NCBI GenBank assembly: GCA_963785065.1
Contig: CAWATX010000001.1
Coordinates: 310,001-374,000 of the forward strand
Direction: 5' to 3'
Length of the DNA: 64,000 bases
Source of the DNA: CAVSRC01 sp963785065
GTDB lineage: Bacteria; Pseudomonadota; Alphaproteobacteria; Rhizobiales; Kaistiaceae
Of this stretch, positions 38,471 to 47,032 are shown one piece after another. The notes below the pieces were generated by a model that ran no database searches, was not told where the DNA came from, and worked only from the letters and a program-made list of their open reading frames with translations. Within the stretch, counting starts at the first letter, position 1; each line of letters starts with the position of its first letter. Made by a program: the position numbers and the translations under genes.

Positions 38471-39478
38471 TCAGCGCCCCGCCTGTTCGGCGTTCATCCG
38501 CCGGATATTCCAGATCATGATCGGCACGACCGCCAGCATGATGACAATGGCGATCGTGGCGCCGCGGCCAAAATCGCCGCCGCCGCGGAACATCCAGTCG
38601 TACATCATGTTGGCCAGGACCTGCGTGTTCCACTGGCCGTTGGTCATGGCGATGACGATGTCGAAGACCTTGAGCACGGTGATGGTGATGGTCGTCCACA
38701 CCACCGCGATGGTCGCCCAGATCTGCGGCACCATGATGTAGAAGAAGATGTGCCAGCCCTTGGCGCCGTCGATCGTCGCCGCCTCGATGGTCTCCTCAGG
38801 TACGCCGCGCAGCGCGGCCGACAGGATGACCATGGCGAAGCCGGTCTGGATCCAAACGAGGATGACCATCAGGAAAAAGTTGTTCCAGAACGGAATCGTG
38901 ATCCACGGCTCGGGCGCCAGTCCGAACAGCTGCATGAGCGCGTTGAGCAGGCCGATCTGGGGCTGGTCGGCGCCGCGATATTCGTAAATGAACTTCCAGA
39001 TCACGCTGGCGCCGACGAAGGAGATCGCCATCGGCATGAACACCAGGCTCTTGGCGATGTTGCCCCACCAGATGCGGTCGGTGAGGTAGGCGATGACCAG
39101 GCCGATGCAAGTGCTGGCCGCCGGCACCACGACCAGCCACAGCAAATTGTTGACAATCAATTCGCGGAACTGCTGGTCGTTGACGGCCCAGACGTAGTTG
39201 CTGATGCCGACGAACTCCGTGCCGCTACGGCCGAAGAAGCTCAGCCGCAGCGAGTCGAGAGCCGGATAGACGAGGTAGAGGCCGAGGAAGAAGATTGCCG
39301 GCCCGAGGAACAGCCACGGGCGGATGGTAGCCGCGATCTTCTGATTGCGCGCCGCCTGCAACGCGGGACCGCGGGGCGGCCAGATGATGTCGAGGATCTT
39401 GTTGGCAAGGTAGAAATAACCGGCAGCACCGGCAACGCCGATCACCACCGTGACGAGAGCGCTAAACAGCTGCCCCAT
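38471..39478 (-). CDS. aglF: sugar ABC transporter permease, AglF-like
   Basis: A 335-residue CUT1 permease with seven to eight helices, including an extra N-terminal helix (about 4-24). The EAA loop is IEAATIDGAKGWHIFFYIMVPQ. It lies between aglE (182-bp gap with a stem-loop) and aglG. Transport of alpha-glucosides (sucrose, maltose, trehalose) is the known role of the Sinorhizobium system; the actual substrate here may differ because the neighbouring catabolic genes are for a galactonate-type pathway. Confidence 0.9.
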   Translation of the reverse strand: MGQLFSALVTVVIGVAGAAGYFYLANKILDIIWPPRGPALQAARNQKIAATIRPWLFLGPAIFFLGLYLVYPALDSLRLSFFGRSGTEFVGISNYVWAVNDQQFRELIVNNLLWLVVVPAASTCIGLVIAYLTDRIWWGNIAKSLVFMPMAISFVGASVIWKFIYEYRGADQPQIGLLNALMQLFGLAPEPWITIPFWNNFFLMVILVWIQTGFAMVILSAALRGVPEETIEAATIDGAKGWHIFFYIMVPQIWATIAVVWTTITITVLKVFDIVIAMTNGQWNTQVLANMMYDWMFRGGGDFGRGATIAIVIMLAVVPIMIWNIRRMNAEQAGR

Positions 39479-39591
39479 TCGATTCCCCCCTCGCCGAAGA
39501 ACGTTGCGGCGTCGGTTATCGTTTTGGTTAGGCTACCGGCAAAAAGCTGGCGGTACAACCCGCGGCACAGCGCGCCACCGCCTCACGTGTG

Positions 39592-39617
39592 CAGGTCCCG
39601 GGCGAACCCGGAACCTG
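39592..39617 (-). other. stem-loop between aglE and aglF
   Basis: CAGGT-c-CCGGG and CCCGG-a-ACCTG pair around CGAA with one internal mismatch. There is no T-run on the minus strand. It follows aglE by 43 bp within the 182-bp aglE-aglF gap, a position that suits mRNA protection of the binding-protein message. Confidence 0.5.
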
Positions 39618-39660
39618 CTGTTGTTGTTTGATCAGGTCAGCACGAGACGTGCCACGCTCC

Positions 39661-41028
39661 TTACTTGAGGGCGTCCCAGTCCTTCTGGACCTGGTTGGTC
39701 ATGTCCTGGGCAAACTCGCCACCCACATAGCTGACCATGCCCGTCCAGAACGATCCGGCACCGATCTTGCCGGGCATCAGGTCCGACGCATCGAAGCGGA
39801 ACGTGGTGGCGTTCTGGATGATCTGGTTTTCGCTCTTCAGAATATCGTTGGGATAGACATCCGCGTTGACCAGCTTGGACGGCGTGAAGAAGTTCCACTG
39901 GTTCATGGCGATCTCGGAAGCGATCGGAGTCTCAAGGAAGTCGATGAAGGCTTCCGCGGCCGGCAAGTCCTTGGTGATGGCGAACAGGGTGCCGGCACCC
40001 TCGACCGGCTTGCCCAGCTCGGGCTTGCTGGCATAGGGCGGGAAGTAGAAGAAGTTCGCGTCCGTGCCGAGCTTGGTGCCCTCGGGGAAGAAGGCCGGGA
40101 TGAACGACGCCTGATGGTGCATGTAGCACTTGGGCGGCGAGGTGAAGAGGCCCTTCGGGCTGTCGCGGAAGTCGGTGGAAGCCACCGCCGCGGCGCCGCC
40201 GTCGACGAACTTGTCGTTCTTGGCGAACCAGCCGAATTCGTCGATCGCCTTGATCACGCGCGGATCGTTGAACTTGACGCTGTTGTCGACCCAGCCGTCA
40301 TAAACGTCCGGCGGGTACAGGCGCAGCATGAAGTCCTCGACCCAGTCGGTCGCCGGCCAGCCGGTTGCGGCCTGCGAGCCGATGCCGATGCACCAGGGGG
40401 TGCCGCCGTCCTTGACGATCTGCTCGGTCAGCGCCTTCAGGTCTTCCATCGTCTGCGGAATCTTGTAGCCGGCTTCCTTGAAGTTCTCCGGCACGTACCA
40501 GACGAGGCCCTTCAAATCTGCCTTCCACGGGAAGGTGAAGAGCTGCTTGTTGCCGTTCTTGTCGGCATAGGTCGACAGATCGACCCAGGACTGGCCGGCC
40601 GAGTAGTTCTTAAGCAGCCAATCCTTGACGTTGTTGTTGAGCGGGGTCAGATAGCCCTTCGCAGCAATGTTGGCGGCCAGGCCGGGCTGCGGAAACACCG
40701 AGATGTTGGCCGGGCTGCCGGCCTGGGTGTCGATGACGATCTGCTGCTCGAACGAATCCGAGCCGGTGTGCTGAATGGTGACGCCGGTCGCCGCCTCGAA
40801 ATAGGCGAGCACCTTCTTGAAGCCGACCTCGTCGGCGGTCAGCCACGGGCTGAAGATCGACAGAGTCTGGCCCTTCAGATCCTGATGAGCGGCCGAGAAC
40901 TCGTGATAGCTCTTCCAGTTGAAGGCCGGATTGCTGTCAACCGGAACAGCAAGATCTGCCGCGGCGGCCGAGCCGGCGGACAGAGCCAGGGCCGCAGCGG
41001 CGCCCAGCAAGGCTTGACGTAGTTTCAT
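39661..41028 (-). CDS. aglE: sugar-binding periplasmic protein, AglE-like
   Basis: A 455-residue family-1 solute-binding protein with signal peptide (1-23, SAGSAAAADLA). The core shows LSIFSPWLTADEVGFKKVLAYFEAATGVTI, FPQPGLAANIAAKGYLTPLN and WYVPENFKEAGYKIPQTMED, all typical of AglE-type alpha-glucoside-binding proteins. GGGAGG precedes the ATG. It is the first gene of the transport operon and is divergent from a LacI-family regulator across 364 bp with two operator-like palindromes. Confidence 0.9.
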   Translation of the reverse strand: MKLRQALLGAAAALALSAGSAAAADLAVPVDSNPAFNWKSYHEFSAAHQDLKGQTLSIFSPWLTADEVGFKKVLAYFEAATGVTIQHTGSDSFEQQIVIDTQAGSPANISVFPQPGLAANIAAKGYLTPLNNNVKDWLLKNYSAGQSWVDLSTYADKNGNKQLFTFPWKADLKGLVWYVPENFKEAGYKIPQTMEDLKALTEQIVKDGGTPWCIGIGSQAATGWPATDWVEDFMLRLYPPDVYDGWVDNSVKFNDPRVIKAIDEFGWFAKNDKFVDGGAAAVASTDFRDSPKGLFTSPPKCYMHHQASFIPAFFPEGTKLGTDANFFYFPPYASKPELGKPVEGAGTLFAITKDLPAAEAFIDFLETPIASEIAMNQWNFFTPSKLVNADVYPNDILKSENQIIQNATTFRFDASDLMPGKIGAGSFWTGMVSYVGGEFAQDMTNQVQKDWDALK

Positions 41029-41171
41029 CTAGGAACCCTCCCTTGAAGCAAGTTTGGTTATGGAATGGGTGACGGGCCTCAAGCCGATGCACAAGCCATT
41101 CGGGCTCGCACGTCATGCTGATTACCTCCCATGAAGCCCCGGGATTCCAGTCGACGCAAGTCAACTAATTT

Positions 41172-41187
41172 CCCAAAGCGCTTTGGG
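41172..41187. promoter_or_regulatory. LacI-family operator near the aglE promoter
   Basis: CCCAAAGCGCTTTGGG is a perfect 16-bp palindrome with the central CG step typical of LacI/GalR-family sites (AAAGCGCTTT core). It lies 144 bp before aglE and 206 bp before the divergent regulator gene. Confidence 0.75.
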
Positions 41188-41348
41188 GCATCATGTTCGA
41201 AGGGGCCGGCACCGTCAAGCGACCCTGTTGTCTCGGTCGATTCTGTGACACTGCTTTAACGCCGCAGCGGCGGCAGACTGCGGGATTCCGCCCCACTGAG
41301 GGGAACCGTCCGCGCGACGCACGTCCTGCGAGTGACTTGCGCAGCTTT

Positions 41349-41367
41349 TCCGAAAGCGCTTTGAATC
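41349..41367. promoter_or_regulatory. second LacI-family operator, just upstream of the regulator gene
   Basis: TCCGAAAGCGCTTTGAA shares the AAAGCGCTTT core (41353-41362) with the perfect palindrome 180 bp away. It lies about 30 bp before the LacI-type gene start, suited to autoregulation and, with the first site, to DNA looping. Confidence 0.65.
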
Positions 41368-41392
41368 GCCCCCACGGAGGCAAACGCAAGAA

Positions 41393-42412
41393 ATGAAGTT
41401 GAAGGACCTGGCCGACCATCTCGGCCTGTCGCAGACGACCGTCAGCCGCGCACTCAACGGCTATCCGGAGGTGAGCGAGGCGACCCGCCGGCGCGTGCTC
41501 GAGGCCGCCGAGCTTTATCACTACCGACCCAATCCGAGCGCCAGGCGGCTAGCCACCGGACGCGCCGGGGCCGTCGGCGCGGTGCTGCCTACCGACCGCA
41601 ACCTGCTGCTCGATCCCCATTTCGTCGAGTTTCTGGCCGGTGTCGGTGAAAGGCTGGTCAAGGACGAGATGGATATCGTGCTCAGCCCGTCGCATGGCGG
41701 CGACGAGGCCGGCACCTATCGCCGCATCGTCGCCAGCAACCGGGTCGACGCGCTCATCCTGTCGGGGCCGCTGGTCGAAGACGAGCGCGTGGCGCTGCTG
41801 ACCGAGCTCGGCCATCCCTTCGTCGTCCACGGACGCACGACCAGTGCCACGCCCTATGCCTGGGTCGACATCGACAACGAGGACGCCTTCCAGCGCGCCA
41901 CGCGCCACCTGCTCGACTTCGGCCATCAACGCATCGCGCTGATCAACGGCAGCACGCGCTTCACCTTCGCGGCGCATCGCGAGAGGGGCTTCCGCAAGGC
42001 GCTGGCCGAGCACGGGCTGACGCCCGACGATCGACTGATCGGTAGCGGGGCGATGACCGACGAGGTCGGCTTCCGCCTGACCGAGCGCTTCCTTGCCGAG
42101 CAGCCGCGGCCGACCGCCTTCCTGGTCTCGTCGATGATGCTCGCCTTCGGCTGCGTGCGCGTGCTGCGCACGGCCGGGCTGGCGCTGGGGTCCGACGTCT
42201 CGCTGATCGCCCATGACGACGTCTTTCCTTTTCTCAACGCCGACCGCATGGTGCCGCCGCTGACCACGCTGCGCTCGCCGATCCGGGCGGCCGGCACGCG
42301 GGTGGCCGAGATGGTGATGGACGTGCTCGGCGGCAAGGCGCCGGAGCAACTGCAGGAATTGTGGCCGGTCGAGCTGGTGATCCGCGCTTCGACCGGTCCG
42401 GCGCCGTCTTGA
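41393..42412 (+). CDS. aglR: LacI-family transcriptional regulator (AglR-like)
   Basis: A 339-residue repressor. The helix-turn-helix starts at residue 1 (KLKDLADHLGLSQTTVSRAL), with the hinge helix NPSARRLATGRAG; the periplasmic-binding-protein-like sensor follows (SLIAHDDVFPFLNADRMVPPLTTLRSP is the conserved end). An ACGGAGGC ribosome site precedes the ATG. Divergent from aglE with two matching palindromes, it most likely represses both the transporter and its own gene, and possibly the dgoK-dgoA genes that follow 32 bp downstream. Confidence 0.9.
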   Translation: MKLKDLADHLGLSQTTVSRALNGYPEVSEATRRRVLEAAELYHYRPNPSARRLATGRAGAVGAVLPTDRNLLLDPHFVEFLAGVGERLVKDEMDIVLSPSHGGDEAGTYRRIVASNRVDALILSGPLVEDERVALLTELGHPFVVHGRTTSATPYAWVDIDNEDAFQRATRHLLDFGHQRIALINGSTRFTFAAHRERGFRKALAEHGLTPDDRLIGSGAMTDEVGFRLTERFLAEQPRPTAFLVSSMMLAFGCVRVLRTAGLALGSDVSLIAHDDVFPFLNADRMVPPLTTLRSPIRAAGTRVAEMVMDVLGGKAPEQLQELWPVELVIRASTGPAPS

Positions 42413-42444
42413 CGCGGCCGTCGGCTTGCAGGACACAACCAGCC

Positions 42445-43401
42445 ATGGCGAATGACCTTTCTGCGGGTGCCCTGATCGCCGTCGATTGGGGCACCAGCCA
42501 TGTGCGCGCCCGGCTCACCGACGGCGCCGGCGGCGTGCTTGCCGAAGCGTCCAGCGACGACGGCATCGCCCGCGTCGCGCAGGGCGCGCATGAGGCCGCT
42601 TTCCAGCACCTCACCTCTGCCTGGCCGCCGGTTCCCGCGATCATGGCCGGCATGATCGGCAGCCGCCAGGGCTGGCGCGAGGCCGCCTATCTCCCCTGCC
42701 CGGCGGCGGTCGACGCGCTCGCCGATGCGGTGGTGCGCTTCACCGCGGCAGACGGCCGGCCGATCGCCATCGTGCCCGGCGTCATGCTGAAGAGCGCCGC
42801 CCGCGACGGCGACGTGATCCGCGGCGAGGAAACCCAGATCGTCGGCCTTGTCGACGGCGAGCCCGGCTTCGACGGCGTCGCCGTCATGCCTGGCACCCAT
42901 TCCAAATGGGTGAGCATCGCCGCAGGCACCATCAACGATTTCCAGACGGTGATGACCGGCGAACTCTTCGACCTCCTCGCCCACGCCTCGTTCCTGCGCC
43001 ATTCGGTGGCCGCGAGCGCGGGCGACCTCACCATCTCGCCGGATTTCGCGCTTGCCGTCACGCGCACCGTCGGCGAGGGCCTGCCGTTCCTCGCCGCGCT
43101 CTTCTCCGTGCGCGCCCGGGCGCTCATCCTCGACGCCAAGCCGGACGACAATCTTGCCTATCTCTCCGGTCTCATCATCGGCGGCGAGATCGCTGCGGCG
43201 CGGGCGACCGGTCGGCTGACGCCGGCCGCCGCCCTGCGCGTCGTCGGCTCCAAGTCGCTTGGGCGCGCCTATGCCCGCGCGCTCGCCATCGCCGGCATCG
43301 AAGCGCGCGTCCTCGACGGCGATGCATTGGCACTTGCCGGCCTCATCCATTTCGCCCGCGCCATCGATTTCCTCCCTGCCGCCACGCGGAGTGCTTCATG
43401 A
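42445..43401 (+). CDS. dgoK: 2-dehydro-3-deoxygalactonokinase
   Basis: A 318-residue sugar-acid kinase of the DgoK family. IAVDWGTSHVRARLTD is the phosphate-1 loop; MIGSRQGWREAAYLPCPA, RGEETQIVGL and MPGTHSKWV are the family's substrate and catalytic stretches. It phosphorylates 2-keto-3-deoxygalactonate for the aldolase encoded next (4-bp overlap). The enzyme belongs to D-galactose/galactonate oxidation (De Ley-Doudoroff). The dehydrogenase, lactonase and dehydratase of that route are not in the window. Confidence 0.9.
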   Translation: MANDLSAGALIAVDWGTSHVRARLTDGAGGVLAEASSDDGIARVAQGAHEAAFQHLTSAWPPVPAIMAGMIGSRQGWREAAYLPCPAAVDALADAVVRFTAADGRPIAIVPGVMLKSAARDGDVIRGEETQIVGLVDGEPGFDGVAVMPGTHSKWVSIAAGTINDFQTVMTGELFDLLAHASFLRHSVAASAGDLTISPDFALAVTRTVGEGLPFLAALFSVRARALILDAKPDDNLAYLSGLIIGGEIAAARATGRLTPAAALRVVGSKSLGRAYARALAIAGIEARVLDGDALALAGLIHFARAIDFLPAATRSAS

Positions 43402-44018
43402 CCGATGTCTTCCACGGCCACCGGCCGCTGATCGCCATCCTGCGCGGCATTGCGCCGAACGAGGCGGGCGCGGCGCTCGAGGCGCTGATCGGTGCCGGCA
43501 TCGGCCTCATCGAGGTGCCGCTCAATTCGCCCGACCCGCTCGCAAGCATCGGCATCATGGCTGCGGCCGCGGGCGATCGCGCCTGGATCGGCGCCGGAAC
43601 CGTACTTGCCGTCGATGAGGTCGCGGCGGTGGCGGAAGCCGGTGGCCAGTTCATCGTCTCACCCAATGTCGACGCTGCGGTGATCCGCGCCAGCAAGGCG
43701 CGCGGGCTCGGCTCGTTTCCCGGCGTGTTCACGGCAAGCGAGGCGCTGGCCGCGGTCGCCGCGGGCGCCGACGGGCTGAAATTCTTTCCCGCCAGCCTGC
43801 TTGGGCCCGAAGGCATCAAGGCGATCGGCGTGGTGCTGCCGAAGACGATCCCGCTGCTGGCGGTCGGCGGTGTCGACGCCGCCAACATCGCCGCCTATCG
43901 CAAGGCGGGCGTGGCCGGCTTCGGCCTCGGCTCGAACCTCTACAAGCCCGGCATGGGCGCCGCGGAGGTCGCCGCCCGGGCGCAGGATATCGTGGCAGCC
44001 TATGACGCCGCCGGCTGA
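43398..44018 (+). CDS. dgoA: 2-dehydro-3-deoxy-6-phosphogalactonate aldolase
   Basis: A 206-residue class I aldolase of the KDPG/KDPGal family. The Schiff-base Lys lies in ADGLKFFPASLLGPEGIKA, with LIAILRGIAPNEAGAALEALI at the N-terminus, VPLNSPDPLASI and IGAGTVLAVDEV. It splits the phosphorylated keto-acid into pyruvate and glyceraldehyde-3-phosphate. RGIxPxEA and VPLNSP favour the galactonate (DgoA) type over Eda. It overlaps dgoK by 4 bp. Confidence 0.9.
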   Translation: MTDVFHGHRPLIAILRGIAPNEAGAALEALIGAGIGLIEVPLNSPDPLASIGIMAAAAGDRAWIGAGTVLAVDEVAAVAEAGGQFIVSPNVDAAVIRASKARGLGSFPGVFTASEALAAVAAGADGLKFFPASLLGPEGIKAIGVVLPKTIPLLAVGGVDAANIAAYRKAGVAGFGLGSNLYKPGMGAAEVAARAQDIVAAYDAAG

Positions 44019-44454
44019 GCCGCCCCGCATCCGCGCCATCGAAGACGGCGACGTCGCGGCTGTCATCGCGCTGTGGCATGCGGCGGGCGTGACGCGGCCG
44101 TGGAACGATCCCGAGCGCGACATCGCCTTTGCCCGTCGCGGCCCCCATTCCACCGTTCTGGTGGCCGAAGTCGCCGGCAGCATCACAGCGACGGTGATGG
44201 TCGGCGAGGACGGCCATCGCGGCTGGGTCTATTACCTCGCCGCCCTGCCCGAGCGGCAGGGCAGCGGCCTCGGCCGGGCGATTATGCAGGCGGCAGAAGC
44301 CTGGCTCGCCGAACGCGGCATCTGGAAGGTGCAACTTCTCATCCGCGAGGAGAACGCCGCCGTGCGCGGCTTCTACGAGCACCTTGGATACGCGAAGAAC
44401 CCGACGGTCGTCTTCCAGAAGGTGCTCGAGAAGGTGGCGCCGGGCGACAATTAG
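44002..44454 (+). CDS. GNAT-family acetyltransferase, YpeA-like
   Basis: A 150-residue N-acetyltransferase. VIALWHAAGVTRPWNDPERDI and DGHRGWVYYLAALPERQGSGLGRAIM are close to the YpeA (PF00583) subgroup; the acetyl-CoA loop is RQGSGLG, and the C-terminal REENAAVRGFYEHLGY is typical. The start chosen overlaps dgoA by 17 bp; a TTG/GTG start slightly downstream is possible. The substrate is unknown and its link to sugar metabolism is only positional. Confidence 0.8.
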   Translation: MTPPAEPPRIRAIEDGDVAAVIALWHAAGVTRPWNDPERDIAFARRGPHSTVLVAEVAGSITATVMVGEDGHRGWVYYLAALPERQGSGLGRAIMQAAEAWLAERGIWKVQLLIREENAAVRGFYEHLGYAKNPTVVFQKVLEKVAPGDN

Positions 44455-44522
44455 AAATTGATCGAGTTTGGAGTTGGGTTAGCGTTGCGCGCAGACGATC
44501 CCCCCATGAAACGGAGAGACCG

Positions 44523-44933
44523 ATGCGACGCGTCCTCATGGCCTTGCTGCTTCTATCGTTCGTGACACCGGCCTTCGCCGGCCCCTATCTGTTCGAGCTG
44601 CTGGAGATCAAGGGCTATCGCCAGGGCTTCAACACGTTGCTCGCCCACGAGAAGAACCTGCCGGCCTGGCTGAAAACCTTCGCCAAGACCATGAACGGCG
44701 TGGCGAACCCGAGCGAGGACATCACGGTCGACGGCGCGCTCGACGTCTACGCCAGCGTGTGCAAGCCGCACGACTGCTGGGGCAACACGCTCCACGTCAT
44801 CTTCGCCAATGGCGGCGATCCCGCCTGGGGGATGCTGGAAGAACCCGGTCCCGGCGACACCATCAAGACCCGCCTCCTCGGCAAGCCGGACAAGGCGATG
44901 GCCGCCGCGCTCAAGGCGAAGGCCACCCACTGA
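44523..44933 (+). CDS. Ivy-family periplasmic lysozyme inhibitor
   Basis: A 136-residue protein with a signal peptide (1-19, VTPAFA). The mature chain has the Ivy features: YLFELLEIKGYRQGFNTLL, LPAWLKTF, the exposed inhibitory loop CKPHDC flanked by VYASV and WGNTLHVIF, and DPAWGMLEE. The CKPHDC loop with its disulfide is the element that plugs the active site of c-type lysozyme in E. coli Ivy. The family also controls the cell's own lytic transglycosylases. It has its own ribosome site (GGAGAG) 68 bp after the acetyltransferase gene. Confidence 0.85.
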   Translation: MRRVLMALLLLSFVTPAFAGPYLFELLEIKGYRQGFNTLLAHEKNLPAWLKTFAKTMNGVANPSEDITVDGALDVYASVCKPHDCWGNTLHVIFANGGDPAWGMLEEPGPGDTIKTRLLGKPDKAMAAALKAKATH

Positions 44934-44987
44934 CCGGGAAGCGGGCCGGTGGTTCATGGCTCGCTGGCGCCGCGGGAGGGCACCTTG

Positions 44988-45407
44988 ATGGATGACGTTG
45001 AGAAGATTGTTCGCCAGTCCCACGAGTCCTGGGATCTCCGCGACCCCGACCGCGGTGCGATGGTGATCGCTCAGGACTGTCGCTTCGAAGATGTGGCGCG
45101 CGGTGAGGTTCTCACCGGACCCGAGGCCTACAAACGCGACTACCACCGCTGGCGGACGGCGTTCCCGGACGGAGAATGCAAGGTGACCCGGGTCATCGTG
45201 CAGGGCGAATGGGCGGTGGTCGAATTCACCAATCGCGGCACGCAGAGCGGCCCGCTTCACTCGAGCTTTGGTGAGTTCCCGCCGAGCGGGCGGCACATGG
45301 AAGCGCGCTATTGCAGCGTCACGTGCGTCAGAGACGGCATGGTCGCGGAAGGGCGGGACTACTACGATTCCGCCAGCATCGCCCGCCAGCTTGGCCTGGT
45401 CGACTGA
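44988..45407 (+). CDS. SnoaL/NTF2-like protein
   Basis: A 139-residue single-domain cone-fold protein. VEKIVRQSHESWDLRDPDRG, EVLTGPEAYKRDYHRWRTAFPDG and GRHMEARYCSVTCVRDGMV follow the SnoaL-like ester-cyclase pattern (PF07366/PF12680). Such proteins isomerise or hydrolyse small molecules, or only bind them; none can be named here. GGGAGGGCAC precedes the ATG. It converges with urtE 17 bp further on. Confidence 0.75.
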   Translation: MDDVEKIVRQSHESWDLRDPDRGAMVIAQDCRFEDVARGEVLTGPEAYKRDYHRWRTAFPDGECKVTRVIVQGEWAVVEFTNRGTQSGPLHSSFGEFPPSGRHMEARYCSVTCVRDGMVAEGRDYYDSASIARQLGLVD

Positions 45408-45424
45408 CCGCAATCCGGCAATAG

Positions 45425-46120
45425 CTAAACCGTCAGATGCCTGCGGACCTTGTCGGGGTCCATCTCGTCGCGCGTGCCGGAAAGCACGATCTCGCCGCGG
45501 TCCATCACCGAGAAGGTGTCGGCGAGCTGGTGGACGAAATCGAAATACTGCTCGACCAGCAGGATCGCCATCTCGCCCTTGGTCCTGAGCCATTCGATGG
45601 CGCGGCCGATGTCCTTGATGATCGAGGGCTGGATGCCTTCGGTCGGCTCGTCGAGGACGAGCAGCTTCGGCCTTGTGACCAGCGCGCGGCCGATGGCGAG
45701 CTGCTGCTGCTGACCGCCGGAAAGGTCGCCGCCGCGCCGGCGCAGCATGTCGGCAAGCACGGGGAATAGATCGAACACGTCGGCGGGGATCGAGCGTTGG
45801 CTGTTGGGCAGCTGCGTATAGCCGGTCTTGAGGTTCTCCTCGACGGTCAGCAGTGGAAAGATGTCGCGGCCCTGCGGCACATAGGCGATGCCGAGGCGGG
45901 CGCGGTCGTGCGGTGCCATGCGGCCGAGCACCTTGCCGCCGAAGGAAATCTCGCCGCCGGCGATCGGCTGCTCGCCCATGATGGCGCGCAGGAACGAGGT
46001 CTTGCCGACGCCGTTGCGGCCCATCAGCGCCGACACCTTGCCGATCTCGGCTGAGAACGACACGCCGCGCAGCGCCTGGGCGGCGCCATAGAAGAGATCG
46101 ACATCGGTGGCTTTCAGCAT
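45425..46120 (-). CDS. urtE: urea ABC transporter ATP-binding subunit UrtE
   Basis: A 231-residue branched-chain-type (LivF-like) ATPase. Walker A GRNGVGKT (34-41), signature LSGGQQQQLAIGRAL and LLVLDEPTEGIQPSII. GRNGVGKTSFLRAIMGEQPIAGG and the YTQLPNS region are typical of UrtE rather than LivF. Last gene of urtABCDE, it is separated from urtD by 154 bp carrying a palindromic element. It energises high-affinity urea uptake with UrtD. Confidence 0.92.
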   Translation of the reverse strand: MLKATDVDLFYGAAQALRGVSFSAEIGKVSALMGRNGVGKTSFLRAIMGEQPIAGGEISFGGKVLGRMAPHDRARLGIAYVPQGRDIFPLLTVEENLKTGYTQLPNSQRSIPADVFDLFPVLADMLRRRGGDLSGGQQQQLAIGRALVTRPKLLVLDEPTEGIQPSIIKDIGRAIEWLRTKGEMAILLVEQYFDFVHQLADTFSVMDRGEIVLSGTRDEMDPDKVRRHLTV

Positions 46121-46148
46121 GGGTGCCTCCTGGATGCCCCCTTCCCGC

Positions 46149-46240
46149 CCTCATCCTGAGGTGGTTGCCGCAGGCAACCCTCGAAGGACGAGGGCGGTCT
46201 CGTGGTTCGAGGCGCGCTACGCGCGCACCTCACCATGAGG
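46149..46240. repeat. 92-bp composite palindromic element between urtD and urtE
   Basis: Outer arms CCTCATCCTGAGGTG and CACCTCACCATGAGG are inverted (13 of 15 match). Inside are smaller hairpins: GGTTGCC-GCA-GGCAACC, CCTCG-aagga-CGAGG and GCGCGC-TAC-GCGCGC. The CTCATCCTGAGG / CTCGAAGGACGAGG wording is typical of repetitive extragenic elements in rhizobia. It sits within the urt transcript and may affect mRNA decay between urtD and urtE. Confidence 0.75.
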
Positions 46241-46274
46241 CCGATCGGGTGCGGTGCAGGAGCAATCACCATCA

Positions 46275-47027
46275 TCACCGCCCCAGATACACTTCGACGA
46301 CGCGTGGGTCGGCCGAGACCTCGTCGAGCGTGCCCTGGGAGAGCACCGAGCCCTCGTGCAGCACGGTGACCTTGACGTCCAGCGCACGCACGAAAACCAT
46401 GTCGTGCTCGACCACGACCACCGACTTCTCCCTGGCGATCTCGCGCAGCAGCTCGGCCGTGGTCTCAGTCTCGGCATCGGTCATGCCGGCGGCCGGCTCG
46501 TCGACGAGCAGCAGCTTCGGCTCCTGGGCGAGCAGCATGCCGATCTCCAGCCACTGCTTCTGGCCGTGGCTGAGATAGGCGGCGAGCACGTCGCGGCGGT
46601 CGGTGAGGCGGATGATGCCGAGGATCTCCTCGATGCGCTCGGCGGCAGACGGCGGCCGCTTGCGGAAGAGCGCCGCGGTCGGCCCGCGTGCGCCGGCGAG
46701 CGCCAGGTCGAGATTGTCCCACACCGTGTGGCTCTCGAAGACGGTCGGCTTCTGGAATTTGCGGCCGATGCCGAGCGTGGCGATGGCCGCCTCGTCTAGG
46801 CGCGTGAGATCGACGGTGCCGTCGAAATAGATGTCGCCGGAATCGGGCCGGGTCTTGCCGGTGACGACGTCCATCATGGTGGTCTTGCCGGCGCCGTTGG
46901 GGCCAATGATGGCGCGCATCTCGCCCGGCTCGATGATCAGCGACAGCTCGTTCAGCGCCTTGAAGCCGTCGAAGGAGACGGTGACCCCGTCGAGATAGAG
47001 CAGCGAACTGGCGGCGCGGTCGTTCAT
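46275..47027 (-). CDS. urtD: urea ABC transporter ATP-binding subunit UrtD
   Basis: A 250-residue LivG-like ATPase. Walker A GPNGAGKT (42-49), signature LSHGQKQWLEIGMLL (H for G at the third position, as in UrtD), and KLLLVDEPAAGMTDAETE. LSHGQKQWLEIGM and the VTGKTRPD segment are characteristic of UrtD. Start ATG is 5 bp from the urtC stop. It partners UrtE at the cytoplasmic face of UrtBC. Confidence 0.93.
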   Translation of the reverse strand: MNDRAASSLLYLDGVTVSFDGFKALNELSLIIEPGEMRAIIGPNGAGKTTMMDVVTGKTRPDSGDIYFDGTVDLTRLDEAAIATLGIGRKFQKPTVFESHTVWDNLDLALAGARGPTAALFRKRPPSAAERIEEILGIIRLTDRRDVLAAYLSHGQKQWLEIGMLLAQEPKLLLVDEPAAGMTDAETETTAELLREIAREKSVVVVEHDMVFVRALDVKVTVLHEGSVLSQGTLDEVSADPRVVEVYLGR

Positions 47028-47032
47028 CTGGC

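Larger units (their letters stand above)
41029..41392. other. 364-bp divergent regulatory region between aglE and the LacI regulator
   Basis: No gene is present. It contains two LacI-type palindromes (listed separately) and, facing aglE, a TTGACT hexamer at 41164-41159 just downstream of the first palindrome that could be its -35. No convincing -10 was found by eye for either direction. Confidence 0.6.
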
